A stretch of 12,459 nucleotides of DNA, from the NCBI GenBank assembly GCA_964370235.1, contig CAYJIL010000070.1, forward strand, positions 1-12,459, written 5' to 3'. The stretch is from CAYJIL01 sp964370235 (lineage in GTDB: Bacteria; Bacteroidota; Bacteroidia; Bacteroidales; Rikenellaceae). Below, in pieces: positions 1 to 7,244 of this stretch. Position numbers and translations under genes: made by a program. The stretch's first letter is position 1; every line of letters starts with the position of its first letter. The notes under the pieces were generated by a model, which did not search any database, was not told the DNA's origin, and saw only the letters and a program-made list of their open reading frames with translations.

Positions 1-1
1 A

Positions 2-1357
2 TTAAACCACACCTTGTGCTATCATAGCATTGGCTACTTTAATAAAGCCACCAATGTTTGCACCTTTAACATAGTCTACATAGCCATCCTCGTCGGTTCC
101 ATACTTGCAACAAACTTGGTGTATGTTCTTCATAATAGAGTGTAGTTTTTCGTCTACCTCCTCGGCACTCCACTCAAGACGCATTGAGTTTTGGCTCATC
201 TCTAGACCCGATGTAGCTACACCGCCAGCATTTGATGCCTTGCCCGGAGCAAATAGTATCTTTGCCTTTTGGAATAGCTCGATAGCCTCTGGTGTAGATG
301 GCATGTTTGCACCCTCGGCAACACACATACAACCATTATCTAGTAGTGTTTGTGCATCCTTACCGTCAAGCTCGTTTTGTGTAGCACATGGTAGCGCTAT
401 ATCACAAGCTACCGACCATGGACGCTCGCCTGCAAAGTATTTTGCCGATGGGTATCTTTCGATATATTCGCTGATGCGACCTCTGAATATATTTTTAATT
501 TCGAGAATGTGCTCTAGTTTTTCTTGCGAAATTCCCTCTGGGTCATATATATAACCCGATGAGTCAGACATTGTAAGCACCGTTGCACCAAGCTCAATCA
601 TCTTTTGAGCAGCATATTGTGCCACGTTACCCGAACCCGAAATAACAACATTCTTTCCCTCTGGTGTTATGTTGCGAGAAGCTAGCATCTCTTGTGCAAA
701 GTAGCAAGTACCATATCCCGTTGCCTCGGGACGTAGCAGGCTACCACCCCAGCCAATACCCTTGCCCGTAAGTGTTCCCGTAAACTCGTTGCGCAAACGC
801 TTATATTGTCCAAACATAAAACCTATCTCACGTCCACCTACGCCAATATCACCTGCCGGAACGTCTAGGTTCTGCCCAATATGACGTGATAGCTCGGTAA
901 CAAACGACTGGCAAAAGCGCATAACTTCGTTATCGGACTTGCCCTTTGGGTTAAAGTCCGAACCACCTTTACCACCACCCATTGGTAGTGTCGTTAAGCT
1001 ATTTTTGAATACTTGCTCAAATGCCAAGAACTTTAGGATACTTAGGTTTACAGAGGCATGGAATCTAAGTCCACCTTTGTATGGGCCAATTGCGCTATTC
1101 ATTTGCACCCTAAAACCTCGATTGATCTCTACTTCGCCTTTGTCTGTTAGCCATGGTACTCTAAACATAACCACACGCTCGGGCTCGGCAATGCGCTCTA
1201 GAATTTTTAATTTCTGAAGCTGTGGGTTCTCCATTATATATGGTGCTACGCTCTCTACAACTTCGTGTACTGCTTGGTGAAACTCTGGCTCGTTTGGGTT
1301 CTTTGCAATGATTCTGGCCATGAAATCATCTACATACTTTTTAACTTCCTTTTCCAT
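2..1357 (-). CDS. gdhA: NADP-type glutamate dehydrogenase
   Basis: Cytosolic enzyme for reductive amination of 2-oxoglutarate with ammonium and NADPH, giving glutamate; it is a main ammonium-assimilation route in Bacteroidales. The 451-residue length matches the hexameric bacterial family (about 445-450). The ORF is complete: its stop codon lies at positions 2-4 and it starts at ATG 1357. Substrate-domain landmarks are visible: GPYKGGLRF (K94), K118, LPMGGGKGG with the expected catalytic lysine K130, and PAGDIGVGGREIG with D170. The Rossmann domain begins at about residue 237 with SGSGNVA (241-246) and the SDSSG loop (264-268), as in NADP-using members; cofactor choice is inferred from that similarity. 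The C-terminal stretch LFAPGKASNAGGVATSGLEMSQN is also characteristic, the family identity being very secure. It is separated from the upstream minus-strand unit by a terminator, so it is probably transcribed alone. Confidence 0.97.
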   Translation of the reverse strand: MEKEVKKYVDDFMARIIAKNPNEPEFHQAVHEVVESVAPYIMENPQLQKLKILERIAEPERVVMFRVPWLTDKGEVEINRGFRVQMNSAIGPYKGGLRFHASVNLSILKFLAFEQVFKNSLTTLPMGGGKGGSDFNPKGKSDNEVMRFCQSFVTELSRHIGQNLDVPAGDIGVGGREIGFMFGQYKRLRNEFTGTLTGKGIGWGGSLLRPEATGYGTCYFAQEMLASRNITPEGKNVVISGSGNVAQYAAQKMIELGATVLTMSDSSGYIYDPEGISQEKLEHILEIKNIFRGRISEYIERYPSAKYFAGERPWSVACDIALPCATQNELDGKDAQTLLDNGCMCVAEGANMPSTPEAIELFQKAKILFAPGKASNAGGVATSGLEMSQNSMRLEWSAEEVDEKLHSIMKNIHQVCCKYGTDEDGYVDYVKGANIGGFIKVANAMIAQGVV

Positions 1358-1403
1358 TAATTGAATATATTTAGGTGATAATATTATTTCATACTTTCTA
1401 TGT

Positions 1404-1434
1404 GCAAGATACTAACATAAACGAACTAAACAAA
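1404..1434 (-). promoter_or_regulatory. Candidate gdhA promoter with overlapping inverted repeat
   Basis: On the minus strand a TTTG (complement of 1431-1434) lies 19 nt upstream of TATCTTGC (complement of 1404-1411). This resembles the Bacteroidetes -33 TTG / -7 TAnnTTTG pair, although the -7 box is one T short of a good match. The start of transcription would fall about 40 nt before the gdhA ATG. The inverted repeat ACTAAA-N7-TTTAGT (1425-1443) overlaps the -33 element, where an operator could sit. The assignment rests on motif and spacing only. Confidence 0.35.
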
Positions 1435-1493
1435 CTATTTAGTATTTTGTTACATATTACATAATTTTGTTTAAAAATATACATGATTAATAT

Positions 1494-1523
1494 AAAAGAG
1501 GGTGTCAACATATATTGACACCC
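1494..1523 (-). terminator. Rho-independent terminator of the HEAT-DUF1080 unit
   Basis: A perfect 9-bp stem pairs GGGTGTCAA (1500-1508) with TTGACACCC (1515-1523) around a 6-nt loop. Read on the minus strand it is followed by TCTTTT (1499-1494). It lies 46 bases past the stop of the 1111-residue gene, so it should end that transcript before gdhA. A second, smaller inverted repeat (TGAGCTA / TAGCTCA, 1530-1549) lies between the stop codon and this stem. The rest of 1358-1569 holds only the gdhA leader and AT-rich sequence with no gene. Confidence 0.8.
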
Positions 1524-1569
1524 CCTAGCTGAGCTATTTAATTAGCTCATATCAAAGTGCTAAAGTATT

Positions 1570-4500
1570 TTATAACTCTTTAATACGTATGTTTTTGAAC
1601 TTAACTGGCGACCCATGACCAAGGAATGCAATGTGCCCACTCTTGTTAAGTAGACCCGGATGCGATAGCTTGTCTAGTGTACCGTTAGCACTTGCTTTGC
1701 GAATATCACCATCGAGAATCACCTCGCCATTAAGTGTAACTTTAATGTGATTACCATTGACATGTACCTCTTGGTAGTTCCACTCGCCCACTGGCTTTAG
1801 GTAGCCACGCTTAGCTGGAATTATACCATATACCGAACCGTGGTACTGATACTCCTCTAGGTTTGCGTAGATAGGCGCCTCGTTATCGAGAATTTGTAGC
1901 TCCATACCAACATAAGCAGCATCGCCCTCTAGTGGTGTGCGAATACCTAGGCCATTGTTTGCTCCCTCGGTTAGTTGGAACTCGAAACGCAGCACAAAGT
2001 TGTCGTACTCGTTCTTTGAGTATAGGTTACCACCATAGTTGTTAGATGGATAAAGTGCTATACAACCATCCTCGGCTACATAATCTTGTGTGTTACCCTG
2101 CCACTGGTTCATCGAAACACCATCGAAAAGCGACTTAAAGCCTTGTGCCTGCTCCTCTTGGCTTACAGTGTAGGTTTTGGTTTCGGGAAGCTCTCTCACA
2201 TATATATCACGATAGCCTACACGATTACCGTGTGCTTGTAGCTCGATTTGCTCCATCGAGAAGATAGGCTGTTTGCGATCCCAATAGTTTTCGAGAATAG
2301 TGTTGCTCACTACCTTTTCGCCATTTAGGTAAACCGTTACTCTTTCGCCAACCATCTTAATGTGGAAAGTGTTCCAGTCGCCAATAGCACCATCGGCAAG
2401 TACAAGAGGCTTGCTAGGGTTCTTTTGGTTGTTGTATAAACCACCAGAGCCTACCTCGGCACCCACTTTTACAAGTGTAGTATCCCAAATTTGCACCTGA
2501 GGAGTACCACGCAGGTAGATTCCTGCATCGCCCTCGGCACCAATCTGCCAATCTACATACATCTCAATGTTGCCATATTTCTTCTTGGTACACAGGTTAT
2601 CGCCGTGTCCTGTAAAGTATAATATGCCATCTTCTACTACCCAGTTTTTGGCTGCTGCCTCATCGGCTACAGTTTGCTTTTTGGCTAGTTGGCTCGCTGT
2701 CATCTTCGATCGAGAAATTGGGTTTTCGACAAGTCCTTGCCATCCATCCAAATTTTTACCATTAAAGATTGAGACATAACCACCCTCTTTTGGCATTGCA
2801 GCAAGTAACTCCTCTACTGCTCCCTTTTCGTAAACAGCATCGCCGCCTCTGCGTTTTTGCAAGAAAGTCTCTAGCAACTGGCGCACCTTTGGGCCATAGA
2901 AACTAGGCTCAGAGCTAGCAATGCGCATTACTGCAACTAGAGCAGTTTGCTCGGTCTCTGGGTTGTCTATATAATCTCCTGCAAATAGTAGTGCTCCAAA
3001 GCTCTTATATCTTGATAGGTGCGATAGAATACTGTTTAGGTTGTCGCTCGAAGTAGTAACCTCTGCAATTTTGCGTAGGTGTAGATACTTTGTTTGATCA
3101 CTAAACATCTTGTTTGACGCAACTAGCTCGATATACTTGCTAACAGCAGCCGAGTGTTGGTTGCTAAACTGTGATTGACTAGCTACCGTATATAGGCTTT
3201 GTAGAGCCTCGCTACCTTGCCATTGCGAAAGCGCTTGAGCAGCAGCGTTGCGATATGCCATGTTGTGGCTAGCTAGTGCTTGCTCAATAGTGACAATTGC
3301 AGCAGGGTTATTTATACCAGCCAAAATTGCAAAGTAACGATCGGCATTCTTTTCGTCCTTTTGCATTTGACTCTTAATTGCTTGGTATCTTTTCTCGCTG
3401 TCATAAAAGTCTAGTGCATTCACAATTGCTTTTTGTGTAAGCTCCAAAGAGTTACCATCGGCAAGTAGCTTGTATAGGTATGGAAGATCACCCGGAGTCG
3501 ATGTTGCTGCAAGTGCCTCACGTGCTGTAATGTTTAGCTCTGAATCACCATGACCTACATAGTCCTTTATAATATATGTAGCCTCGCTAACACGTCTTTT
3601 GCCCCATAGTTTAATGATGGCAAGTTTGCCCTCATCGCTAGCCTCATCGAATACTGCGATTGTAGGCGTAGCTATTGGCGCTTGTATTCTGTTTAGGTAG
3701 TCGCTCACTGCATCTAAATCTGCATCGTCATCCTCAAACTGAGAGCACAGAATATCGATGGAGTTATTGCCACCATCCATAGATAGCACTTTCATTGAAT
3801 TCTCGCTCAGTAGCTCATTATCAGAGTCTGCATATTGCCCTGCAAGTGCTAATCTTTGAATTGCTGGTGCTCCCTCCCACGAAATAATATCTGCCATAGA
3901 GCGGTCATCATCTTTGGCAGCAAGGAGAATCGCCTCAAAGTTATCGTCGTTTACATATGGTGTAAACATATCTAGTGCTTGTGCTCTATACTTGGGTTCT
4001 TGGTCGCCTACGGCATCTACAACATAGCTTAGTGCATCTTCTCCAAGCTCGTCAACCACAACCGAAAGAGCCTTTAGGCGTGCCTCTAGCGATGGGTTTT
4101 GCTTAATGATCTTGGCTGCAGTTTTAGCTGCCTGATCGTCTACTCTTCTCATTAGAGTAAAGTAAGAGTCTAGTGCTCCTGTTGGCTCATAATCATAACC
4201 AGCAGCTTTGACAGTCTCTACTACTGGCTTAAGTGCCGCCTTGTCGCCTGTGTAAGCTAGAGCATAAAGCACAGCTTTGCGCTGGTCGATATCGTCGGTG
4301 TCTAGCCACTCAATTAGCTGATCTTGGTAGCCCTCTAGCCTAATATCGCCAATTAGCTTGGCTGCAATCATCTTGTTTTGCTCGATAATTGACTCAAGCG
4401 AAGCCTCAATTGCTGCTATTGCTTTGGCAGTGCCAATAGCTTGTAGAGCGTGTGCTGCTTCTTGATACAAATCGTCAGATTGTGCTATCTCGCTAAGAGC

Positions 4501-4905
4501 CTCTACCGACTCATCGCCACCAGCCATTTCGAGCTGGCGAATGATATATGCACGTACTTCGCGCTCGTCCTCTTTCTCGAGTGCTTTAATGTATGCTTGA
4601 CACACTGCTACTCGTGCGTGTGCCCCCTCTTTTGAGGTAACATAGCTTGTTAGTCCGCCTAGGGCAAAATCTACCTTAGTCATGTCACTTTCGCCTATTG
4701 GGGTTTTCATGTCGGTTAGCATAGCAACCGATCTTGCTGGAATAGATGCAAGATCACCCATTAGGTTATTAAAAGATTGACTATTTTGAGTTGGTAGCTG
4801 CGCTAGCACATCGGCAACAATGGTCTTGGCTGCCCTACCTTGTGGCTGAGCCGATAGCGTAGTAGCCATCAGTGCCGCAGCAATAGTTAAATATCTCTTC
4901 TTCAT
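1570..4905 (-). CDS. Exported HEAT-repeat protein with two DUF1080 domains
   Basis: A 1111-residue protein with a Sec signal peptide (MKKRYLTIAAALMATTLSAQ, cleavage near residue 20). Residues about 25-705 are helical HEAT-like repeats with recurrent patterns such as KAIAAIEASLESI, KAVLYALAYTGD and YRNAAAQALSQW. Two DUF1080 (PF06439, 3-keto-disaccharide hydrolase, concanavalin-like fold) domains follow. The first (about 710-906) has IFNGKNLDGW, GDAGIYLRG, QVQIWD and GDWNTFHI. The second (about 922-1111) has LFDGVSMNQW, NNGLGIRTP, MELQILD and GEWNYQEV. DUF1080 members cleave 3-keto-glycosides, or bind sugars, in the periplasm. The first domain carries an insertion of about 30 residues (VENPISRSKMTASQ and onward) after its opening motif. 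The gene is 19 bases downstream of the Gfo/Idh gene and surely co-transcribed with it. I infer that the HEAT part is a docking or organising scaffold; the substrate is unknown. Annotation pipelines may call it a 'family 16 glycoside hydrolase', but no GH16 catalytic motif is visible. Confidence 0.9.
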   Translation of the reverse strand: MKKRYLTIAAALMATTLSAQPQGRAAKTIVADVLAQLPTQNSQSFNNLMGDLASIPARSVAMLTDMKTPIGESDMTKVDFALGGLTSYVTSKEGAHARVAVCQAYIKALEKEDEREVRAYIIRQLEMAGGDESVEALSEIAQSDDLYQEAAHALQAIGTAKAIAAIEASLESIIEQNKMIAAKLIGDIRLEGYQDQLIEWLDTDDIDQRKAVLYALAYTGDKAALKPVVETVKAAGYDYEPTGALDSYFTLMRRVDDQAAKTAAKIIKQNPSLEARLKALSVVVDELGEDALSYVVDAVGDQEPKYRAQALDMFTPYVNDDNFEAILLAAKDDDRSMADIISWEGAPAIQRLALAGQYADSDNELLSENSMKVLSMDGGNNSIDILCSQFEDDDADLDAVSDYLNRIQAPIATPTIAVFDEASDEGKLAIIKLWGKRRVSEATYIIKDYVGHGDSELNITAREALAATSTPGDLPYLYKLLADGNSLELTQKAIVNALDFYDSEKRYQAIKSQMQKDEKNADRYFAILAGINNPAAIVTIEQALASHNMAYRNAAAQALSQWQGSEALQSLYTVASQSQFSNQHSAAVSKYIELVASNKMFSDQTKYLHLRKIAEVTTSSDNLNSILSHLSRYKSFGALLFAGDYIDNPETEQTALVAVMRIASSEPSFYGPKVRQLLETFLQKRRGGDAVYEKGAVEELLAAMPKEGGYVSIFNGKNLDGWQGLVENPISRSKMTASQLAKKQTVADEAAAKNWVVEDGILYFTGHGDNLCTKKKYGNIEMYVDWQIGAEGDAGIYLRGTPQVQIWDTTLVKVGAEVGSGGLYNNQKNPSKPLVLADGAIGDWNTFHIKMVGERVTVYLNGEKVVSNTILENYWDRKQPIFSMEQIELQAHGNRVGYRDIYVRELPETKTYTVSQEEQAQGFKSLFDGVSMNQWQGNTQDYVAEDGCIALYPSNNYGGNLYSKNEYDNFVLRFEFQLTEGANNGLGIRTPLEGDAAYVGMELQILDNEAPIYANLEEYQYHGSVYGIIPAKRGYLKPVGEWNYQEVHVNGNHIKVTLNGEVILDGDIRKASANGTLDKLSHPGLLNKSGHIAFLGHGSPVKFKNIRIKEL

Positions 4906-4924
4906 AATTTAGCTTGTGGGTTAA

Positions 4925-6181
4925 TTAGAATGACCAAGGGGCACGCATTGGTTGATCTATCAACCTGTTAGCTGCCTCATCATCAATAAATACCAGATTC
5001 ACTGGGTCGAACTTTAGGTTACGGTTAAGCCTTAGAGCAACAATTGCCATGTTAACCATTGTCGAACTTCTAAAACCATTAATCTCGTTAAGTGCAAACT
5101 TCTCACGAGAGCGGATACAGTCTACAAAACCTGTGTTTTGAACCTCTGGATCGGGTAATTTCGATAGTTTTTTCTCAATATCTGGAATATCACACACAAA
5201 ACCATTATATAGGTTACCTAGTGGGCCTGCAATATATGGAGCCGAAGTGTCACCATGGTTCTCGCCATTAAGTATCACTTTACACCCATCCTCATACGTG
5301 AATGTAATAGTTCGCCATGTTCCACAAGCCTCAAGGTGCTGCTCAGGAGCATCAATCTCTACACTAATAGGCGATGTGTCGTCTTTGCCCAAGAAGTACT
5401 GTATAGGGTCTAGGTAGTGCTGTCCCATGTCGCCTAGTCCACCTCCATCATAGTCCCAATATCCTCTAAAGAATAGTCCCGCACGGTGATCTGTGTATGG
5501 CTTGTCGGGAGCAGGGCCTAGCCACATATCCCAGTCTAGGTGACTTGGGCATACGCCCGGCGTCTCGTTCTCTTTTCCTACCCAGTAAAACTTCCAGTTA
5601 AAGCCCGTGTGAGCCGACACTGTAACCGTTAGTGGCCAGCCTAGCAATCCGCTATCAACTAGCTTCTTTACACGGCTAACCTCACATCCCATACCATAGA
5701 ATGTATCCTTAAAGCGAAACCATGTATTAAGACGGAATATATTACCATGTTGCTTAATTGCTTCCATAATGCGCTTACCCTCGCCAATGGTGCGAGTCAT
5801 GGGTTTTTCACAAAATATATCTTTACCCTTGCGAGCAGCCTCAACTGCCATTAGTCCATGCCAATGCGGAGGTGTTGCTATGTGAACTATATCTACGTTC
5901 ACATCGTCAATTAATTCTCGATAGTCGGTATATGCTGCCACCTTGTCTTTGGCAACCGATACCGCATGATCTAGTGTTTTTGTATTACAATCACACACAG
6001 CCGTTAGCCTTGTGCCATCATAACCATAGTGTCCTAGTCCCATGCCGCCGACACCTATAATACCTTTTGTTAGCTCGTCGCTAGGAGCGATCATTCCACG
6101 CCCTAGTACATTGCGAGGTACGATAGTCAGCAGCGCCATGCTACCTGCCGACAAAAGGAAATCTTTTCTGTTAATCCCCAT
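4925..6181 (-). CDS. Exported Gfo/Idh/MocA-family sugar oxidoreductase
   Basis: 418-residue NAD(P)-dependent oxidoreductase. The N-terminus (NRKDFLLSAGSMALLTIVP) is a Tat-like signal with a single arginine, as often seen in exported Bacteroidetes members of this family, so I infer a periplasmic or membrane-attached protein. The Rossmann fold starts at GVGGMGLGHYG (43-53). It continues through CD (63-64) after the second strand, ATPPHWH (102-108) and the family hallmark CEKP (124-127). The C-terminal domain has GGGLGDMGQHYLDP (246-259); D251 and H255 occupy the usual catalytic Dx3H positions. The WLGPAP and PYTDHR segments also occur in the exported GH109/3-dehydrogenase-like subfamilies. It is the first gene of an operon with the DUF1080 protein. 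The simplest reading is oxidation of a sugar or glycoside hydroxyl, probably at C3, supplying a 3-keto substrate to the DUF1080 partner. The substrate and reaction are inferred, and a GH109-type retaining glycosidase is an alternative. Confidence 0.9.
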   Translation of the reverse strand: MGINRKDFLLSAGSMALLTIVPRNVLGRGMIAPSDELTKGIIGVGGMGLGHYGYDGTRLTAVCDCNTKTLDHAVSVAKDKVAAYTDYRELIDDVNVDIVHIATPPHWHGLMAVEAARKGKDIFCEKPMTRTIGEGKRIMEAIKQHGNIFRLNTWFRFKDTFYGMGCEVSRVKKLVDSGLLGWPLTVTVSAHTGFNWKFYWVGKENETPGVCPSHLDWDMWLGPAPDKPYTDHRAGLFFRGYWDYDGGGLGDMGQHYLDPIQYFLGKDDTSPISVEIDAPEQHLEACGTWRTITFTYEDGCKVILNGENHGDTSAPYIAGPLGNLYNGFVCDIPDIEKKLSKLPDPEVQNTGFVDCIRSREKFALNEINGFRSSTMVNMAIVALRLNRNLKFDPVNLVFIDDEAANRLIDQPMRAPWSF

Positions 6182-6263
6182 AACTCTGTTTGTTTAAGTT
6201 GTTAGTTTATTGTGATTATATTATTTTTGGGTTAGAATTTATAATATAATTCATGTTATTCGG

Positions 6264-6298
6264 CACTAAATTTAGTGAAAATTATTTAATACTCCAAA
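6264..6298 (-). promoter_or_regulatory. Palindrome and possible promoter of the Gfo/Idh operon
   Basis: CACTAAATTTAGTG (6264-6277) is a perfect 14-bp palindrome in the 194-bp divergent intergenic region. On the minus strand its TAAATTTA core is one base from the TAnnTTTG -7 box. A TTTG (complement of 6295-6298) lies exactly 20 nt upstream, a good -33 spacing. The palindrome could therefore be an operator overlapping the -7 region. Neither element has been compared against other genomes, and the sequence is AT-rich, so the call is tentative. Confidence 0.35.
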
Positions 6299-6321
6299 TT
6301 TTGTTACGATAAAGTTTGTGA

Positions 6322-6351
6322 TTGTTTAATCCAGATTAATGCTTATATTTG
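6322..6351 (+). promoter_or_regulatory. Promoter of the pRiA4b ORF-3-like gene
   Basis: TTG (6322-6324), a 19-nt spacer, then TATATTTG (6344-6351), a full match to the Bacteroidetes -33 / -7 pattern. The ATG follows 24 bases after the -7 box, so transcription would begin roughly 17 nt before the start codon, giving a very short A-rich leader. Confidence 0.65.
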
Positions 6352-6375
6352 TAGAATAATATTATAAGAATAAAA

Positions 6376-6948
6376 ATGGCAAATAATTCACTATTAATTA
6401 AAATATCTCTGCTAGGGACAGAACCTCTGGTATGGAGAAAAATTGTAGTTAACTCAGACGTACCACTTGAGTACCTACACAACCTCATTCAAACAGTTAT
6501 GCCATGGATGAATAGCCACCTACACAAGTTTGTGTGTGCCGATAAGGAGTATAACTACCCTTTCTCCGATGGTGATTTCGACCAAATTGACGACAAAGAT
6601 GGTTATGCCGATGTAACTCTTGGCGACTTAGTACAAAACCAAGGCGATAAACTTACCTATATATATGACTTTGGCGATATGTGGGAGCACCGAATGGTGG
6701 TTGAAAAGGTGGGTGCACCTCTCGAAGATATTGATGCAAAGTATATGAAGGGCAAAAATATGGCTCCGCCAGACGATTGTGGTGGCGTAGGCGGGTATGC
6801 ACGCCTTAAAGAAATTATGGCAGATCCATCGCACCCAGAGTATAGCGATATGGCTCAATGGCTAGGCATGGACGAGGACGAGGAGTTCGACCCCGAGTAT
6901 ATTGGTGCCGAAACTGACGAAATAAACGAAGCTATTTGGAGCATCTAA
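6376..6948 (+). CDS. Plasmid pRiA4b ORF-3 family protein
   Basis: 190 residues; no signal peptide or membrane segment, so probably cytosolic. It matches the pRiA4b ORF-3 / IS1096 TnpR-like family (PF07929): an N-terminal LLIKISLLGTEPLVWRKIVV (5-24) strand segment, then LEYLHNLIQTVMPWMNSHLHKF, YIYDFGDMWEHRM, PPDDCGGVGGYARLKEIMADP and a final EWLG/FDPE-like segment (AQWLGMDEDEEFDPEYI). The domain fills nearly the whole protein. The biochemical function of the family is unknown; it turns up on plasmids, in mobile elements and, as here, as a lone chromosomal gene. It has its own promoter and a strong terminator, so it is a single-gene unit divergent from the Gfo/Idh operon. Nothing mobile is visible around it. 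The acidic tail (DEDEEFDPE) is unremarkable for the family. Confidence 0.9.
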   Translation: MANNSLLIKISLLGTEPLVWRKIVVNSDVPLEYLHNLIQTVMPWMNSHLHKFVCADKEYNYPFSDGDFDQIDDKDGYADVTLGDLVQNQGDKLTYIYDFGDMWEHRMVVEKVGAPLEDIDAKYMKGKNMAPPDDCGGVGGYARLKEIMADPSHPEYSDMAQWLGMDEDEEFDPEYIGAETDEINEAIWSI

Positions 6949-6972
6949 ATAGCAATACATAGAATCTTACTT

Positions 6973-7011
6973 AGAGGGTGTCTCGATCTTAAATCGAGAT
7001 GCCCTCTTTTT
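6973..7011 (+). terminator. Strong rho-independent terminator after the pRiA4b ORF-3-like gene
   Basis: A 15-bp stem pairs 6973-6987 with 6993-7007; two of the pairs are G-U wobbles. The 5-nt loop is CTTAA, and a run of five T follows (7007-7011). It starts 24 bases after the stop codon and separates this gene from the AraC-type gene. Confidence 0.9.
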
Positions 7012-7024
7012 GGTAAAGAATTAT

Positions 7025-7032
7025 TAACTTTG
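7025..7032 (+). promoter_or_regulatory. Candidate -7 box for the AraC-family gene, long leader
   Basis: TAACTTTG followed by CA is a full match to the Bacteroidetes -7 box. No TTG lies at the right -33 distance, because that position falls inside the preceding terminator stem. Transcription would start near 7039, leaving a leader of about 205 nt. That leader has no long ORF; it holds a 10-codon ORF (7154-7186) and short inverted repeats only (ATGCC 7038-7042 with GGCAT 7069-7073). I see no closer TAnnTTTG. Confidence 0.45.
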
Positions 7033-7244
7033 CATAAATGCCTGAGTGATTTATATAGTGAATGTTATGGCATATAGATACACCAAAAAACAGCTACTTG
7101 GGTAGTAGTTATACCTTAATATAAATCAAGATAGATATTAAAGAGTTGGCATAATGAGCAATCAACTACAAAACTACTTGTATTAAGACGAATTAATATT
7201 AAAGGTGAGCATTGAATCCAATGTTTAACATATAACTCAAAACC

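Noticed and set aside
105..554. 149-codon plus-strand open frame inside gdhA
   Set aside because: It is antisense to a fully conserved glutamate dehydrogenase and its translation resembles no family; a shadow frame.
6376..6948. pRiA4b ORF-3-like gene as evidence of a mobile element
   Set aside because: No transposase, inverted-repeat ends or target duplication are visible; the gene has its own promoter and terminator like an ordinary chromosomal gene.
7094..7180. CTACTTG repeated at 7094 and 7174 in the AraC leader
   Set aside because: Seven bases, 80 apart, with unlike flanks; likely chance.
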